Below, one piece after another: positions 5,252-7,318 of a stretch of 7,318 bases of DNA. Within the stretch, counting starts at the first letter, position 1. Every line of letters begins with the position of its first letter. The position numbers were made by a program, and so were the translations under genes. The notes under the pieces were generated by a model. That model saw nothing but the letters and a program-made list of their open reading frames with translations, did no database searches and had not been told where the DNA came from. The DNA is taken from contig JABFST010000501.1 of assembly GCA_013140465.1 (NCBI GenBank), positions 1 through 7,318 of the forward strand. Reading direction: 5' to 3'. The stretch comes from Methylococcaceae bacterium. GTDB lineage: Bacteria > Pseudomonadota > Gammaproteobacteria > Methylococcales > Methylomonadaceae.

Positions 5252-6928
5252 CTAGCTTGAGGAGGGGTTGTTATCAATAATCACCTTCAGTTTTTGCCCC
5301 GGACGCAGCCCTTTAACTAAGGCGGCGGCGTTAGACTTGCGCAGGTCGGCAAGCGAGACGCTAAACTTTCTGGAGATTTGCATGAGCGTGTCGCCTTTGC
5401 CCACCGTGTAACTGATTAGGCGGGTAGAGCTGGATGCGCTCGCCAATTGTGGGTTGATGCTTTTGATGGTGAGCTTGTGGCCCGGAATTAAGGCTGTTTT
5501 TAAGCTGATGTTATTCCAGCTGGCAATATCTTTAGGTGTAACTGCAAAACGTTGGGAGATATTGTAAAAAGTGTCGCCTTTTTTTATAGCGTAAACTTGG
5601 CTGCCTGTGGATTTGCTTTTGGCGGTAGCCAATAGCGGCAGGTCGCGGGCTTTAGACGTGCTGGGTATTTGGATGTTTGCACCTCTATGTAGGGTATTGC
5701 CCGCCAAATGGTTGATCTCGCGTAACGAGCGCACAGTCGTATTGGTTTTGCTGGCAATCGTCGCCAAACTTTCGCCCGCTTTCACTTTATAGGGCATCAA
5801 ACGTGCTCTGGCATTGTCTTCGCGCGCAAATTGCACAGGTTTTTCTTCATGTTTTTCAGACGCGTGTGCTTTAACGATGGGTTCGTCATCGTATTGGCGG
5901 GTAGTGACGCGTTCGGAATAGGGCAGCATAGCCAGATTGTTTTTAAATGCTTGGGCTTGTTCTACAGGCACTAATAATCGGTGTGGGCCTTGTGGTGCGG
6001 TGCTGGCGCGGTTAAAGCCAGGATTTAGCTTCATAAACGTGTGCAGCGGCGTGTTCGCCATTTTTGCGGCTTTATGCAAATCTAGCGGGGCTTTGATGTC
6101 GATGACTTCAAAATACGGTCGGTTGGGGATGTGCTGCAAATGGATGTTGTATTCATCGGCATTGGCAAATAATTTGGCAATGGCTAATAAGCGTGGTACA
6201 TAATCTTGAGTCTCTTCTGGTAAGTCTAAAGACCAATAATCTGTAGGCAAGCTGCGAAACTCATTTTTTTCTATGGATTTTCTGACCCGTCCTTTGCCGC
6301 AGTTATAAGACGCTAAGGCCAATAGCCAGTCGCCATCAAAAGTTTCGCTCAGTTCTTTTAAATAAGTAGTTGCGGCTTTGGTAGAGGCGTAGATGTCACG
6401 GCGACCGTCATACCAGTCATTTTGCTGCAAGCCATATTCCCTGCCAGTAGACGGCACGAATTGCCAAAGTCCTGAAGCATCGGCCTTAGAGTAGGCATCG
6501 GGTACAAAGGCGCTTTCCACGACGGGCAATAAGGCCAGTTCGCCTGGAATGTCTTTGGCTTCGATTTCGTCAAGGATGTGGTTAAGGTAAGGCTCGGCGC
6601 GTTGTTGGATGATCGCCAGAGAGGCCGGATGTTCCAGATACCAGTCTAGCTCGCGGTCTATGCGTGGGTTGTTGATTTCAGGCAAGGCGTATAAGGATAA
6701 CAGGCGTTCCCACACCGTATTTTTGTGGGTAGATGCGGTTTTGTTGAACTTATGCTTGCGCAACGAGGGGTAAGGCGTGTAGTCGGAATTGTCGTTTTGT
6801 GCGCTGGTATCGGGCGCTGGCTCTTCCATACTCAGTGGTGCCTTAGGCGCTTCGGTACAGCCCGCCATAATTAAAGACATTGAAATTAATAAAAAATTAA
6901 CCGATCTGTTAAAATTATTACGCATCAT
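5252..6928 (-). CDS. mltD: Membrane-bound lytic murein transglycosylase D with three LysM repeats
   Basis: The 558-residue lipoprotein cleaves the MurNAc-GlcNAc bond of peptidoglycan, forming 1,6-anhydro ends. A lipoprotein signal peptide ends in LIMAGC with Cys24; threonine at +2 points to the outer membrane. The SLT goose-lysozyme-like domain (about 115-225) has the catalytic Glu138 in LLPVVESAF, then GLWQFVPSTGREYGL and a SYNCGKG motif in place of the more usual AYNAGxG. A linker with a degenerate LysM-like stretch (about 276-335) follows, then three clear LysM repeats at about 378-423, 444-489 and 504-551, which bind the glycan. Escherichia coli MltD has 452 residues and two LysM repeats, so this is a longer form. 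I prefer the ATG at 6928, or the adjacent ATG at 6925, over the TTG at 6940, because the signal peptide then starts normally with MMRNNF. It is divergent from the methyltransferase gene. Confidence 0.93.
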   Translation of the reverse strand: MMRNNFNRSVNFLLISMSLIMAGCTEAPKAPLSMEEPAPDTSAQNDNSDYTPYPSLRKHKFNKTASTHKNTVWERLLSLYALPEINNPRIDRELDWYLEHPASLAIIQQRAEPYLNHILDEIEAKDIPGELALLPVVESAFVPDAYSKADASGLWQFVPSTGREYGLQQNDWYDGRRDIYASTKAATTYLKELSETFDGDWLLALASYNCGKGRVRKSIEKNEFRSLPTDYWSLDLPEETQDYVPRLLAIAKLFANADEYNIHLQHIPNRPYFEVIDIKAPLDLHKAAKMANTPLHTFMKLNPGFNRASTAPQGPHRLLVPVEQAQAFKNNLAMLPYSERVTTRQYDDEPIVKAHASEKHEEKPVQFAREDNARARLMPYKVKAGESLATIASKTNTTVRSLREINHLAGNTLHRGANIQIPSTSKARDLPLLATAKSKSTGSQVYAIKKGDTFYNISQRFAVTPKDIASWNNISLKTALIPGHKLTIKSINPQLASASSSTRLISYTVGKGDTLMQISRKFSVSLADLRKSNAAALVKGLRPGQKLKVIIDNNPSSS

Positions 6929-6949
6929 CTTTAAACCCAAAGTGTATAG

Positions 6950-6973
6950 TCAACATCGACGTTGATTGTATCA
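6950..6973 (-). promoter_or_regulatory. mltD candidate extended -10 promoter with overlapping dyad
   Basis: On the minus strand 6973-6965 reads TGATACAAT, an extended -10 (TGn plus TACAAT), giving a transcript start about 30 bases before the mltD ATG. There is no good -35, as is common for extended -10 promoters. The imperfect palindrome TCAACATCGACGTTGA (6950-6965, one mismatched pair) touches the -10 and covers the predicted start point, a classic repressor position. The regulator is not recognised. Confidence 0.4.
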
Positions 6974-6980
6974 TTTTTTT

Positions 6981-6995
6981 TAATGTAAAACATTA
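6981..6995. promoter_or_regulatory. Perfect dyad TAATGT-AAA-ACATTA between divergent genes
   Basis: Six-base arms are perfectly complementary across a 3-bp spacer, next to a run of eight T (plus strand, 6974-6981 region). It lies between the mltD and methyltransferase promoters and could be an operator for one or both. It is not oriented as a terminator for either gene, because the T-run precedes the stem on the plus strand and reads as A on the minus strand. Confidence 0.35.
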
Positions 6996-7021
6996 GCGTC
7001 ATGTTGTGTTGAGTGTGATTG

Positions 7022-7318
7022 ATGAAACGAAATTTTTTGTTTGCCTGGTATGAAACCCCTAGGGGCAAACTGTTAAAGGAACTCGAAGCCGATTATTTGC
7101 AACGCGCGATGACGGTCAGTTGCCAGCAGACGGTTTTGCAAATTGGTGGCTTGGGCTGGGAGGATGATTTTATCGACTGCACGCTTTACAAAAACTTCAC
7201 CATACTCGATGCCAAAGGTTTAGGTTGCGGGGGCAGCCGAAAAATCCGCGCCAAAGCCTATTGTCTGCCTTTGCAAAACGATAGCGTAGATATGATTATC
7301 GTGCCGCACTTGTTGGAG
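7022..7318 (+). CDS. SAM-dependent methyltransferase, YafS-like, N-terminal part (3' end outside window)
   Basis: Ninety-nine codons are visible and the frame runs off the right edge. The protein starts MKRNFLFAWYETPRGKLL, with a VLQIGGLGWE segment in place of the class I methyltransferase motif I, and LPLQNDSVDMIIVPHLLE matching the motif IV region of the UbiE/Methyltransf_11 fold. The order RGKLL...LQIG.L...LPL...SVD.....H.L fits E. coli YafS as I remember it (WGKLY, LKIGNL, LPFADKSVDVCLLAHTL). In enterobacteria yafS sits near gloB, mltD and rnhA, so divergent placement from mltD supports the call. Here gloB is not between them. The glycine-rich SAM loop is degenerate, as in YafS. The substrate is unknown. 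An in-frame TGA at 7016-7018 limits the start to the TTG at 7019 or the ATG at 7022; the Shine-Dalgarno sequence is weak. Confidence 0.8.
   Translation, partial: MKRNFLFAWYETPRGKLLKELEADYLQRAMTVSCQQTVLQIGGLGWEDDFIDCTLYKNFTILDAKGLGCGGSRKIRAKAYCLPLQNDSVDMIIVPHLLE

Noticed and set aside
6929..6940. TTG start for mltD at 6940
   Set aside because: It adds four residues before two adjacent ATG codons that give a normal lipoprotein signal peptide, so the ATG at 6928 or 6925 is preferred.

Overview
The window looks like a chromosomal segment of a gammaproteobacterial methylotroph, most likely a methanotroph of the Methylococcales. Two observations support this. It carries genes for tetrahydromethanopterin-dependent C1 oxidation (two MtdB-type methylene-H4MPT dehydrogenases), which are characteristic of aerobic methylotrophs. 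It also has the mltD / YafS-like methyltransferase neighbourhood seen in many Gammaproteobacteria. The genus cannot be fixed from the sequence alone.

Layout from left to right. A collagen-like gene enters from the left edge (1-518, +), with 27 Gly-X-Y triplets followed by a small cysteine-containing C-terminal domain. A 200-bp convergent gap holds an unusual nested imperfect palindrome (578-674) and a short hairpin. An HD-GYP cyclic-di-GMP phosphodiesterase gene with an N-terminal DUF3391 domain follows on the minus strand (719-1993). A 441-bp divergent intergenic region (1994-2434) contains several symmetrical motifs and candidate promoters. Two adjacent paralogous mtdB-type genes on the plus strand (2435-3343 and 3392-4297) form the metabolic core. 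A calcineurin-like metallophosphoesterase (4450-5154, +) faces a lipoprotein membrane-bound lytic transglycosylase, MltD, with three LysM repeats (5252-6928, -). Divergent from mltD is the 5' part of a YafS-like SAM-dependent methyltransferase (7022 to the right edge, +).

Functionally the genes fall into unrelated modules: H4MPT-linked formaldehyde oxidation, c-di-GMP turnover, peptidoglycan remodelling, and a surface or secreted collagen-like protein. The most interesting point is that the tandem dehydrogenases have diverged in the coenzyme pocket. The first copy carries a GRxLDKAQ segment after the second Rossmann strand, like NADP-specific MtdA, while the second copy has an aspartate at the matching place, as expected for NAD preference. 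The pair may therefore feed methylene-H4MPT oxidation into separate NADPH and NADH pools. No clear mobile element, CRISPR array, tRNA or rRNA was seen.
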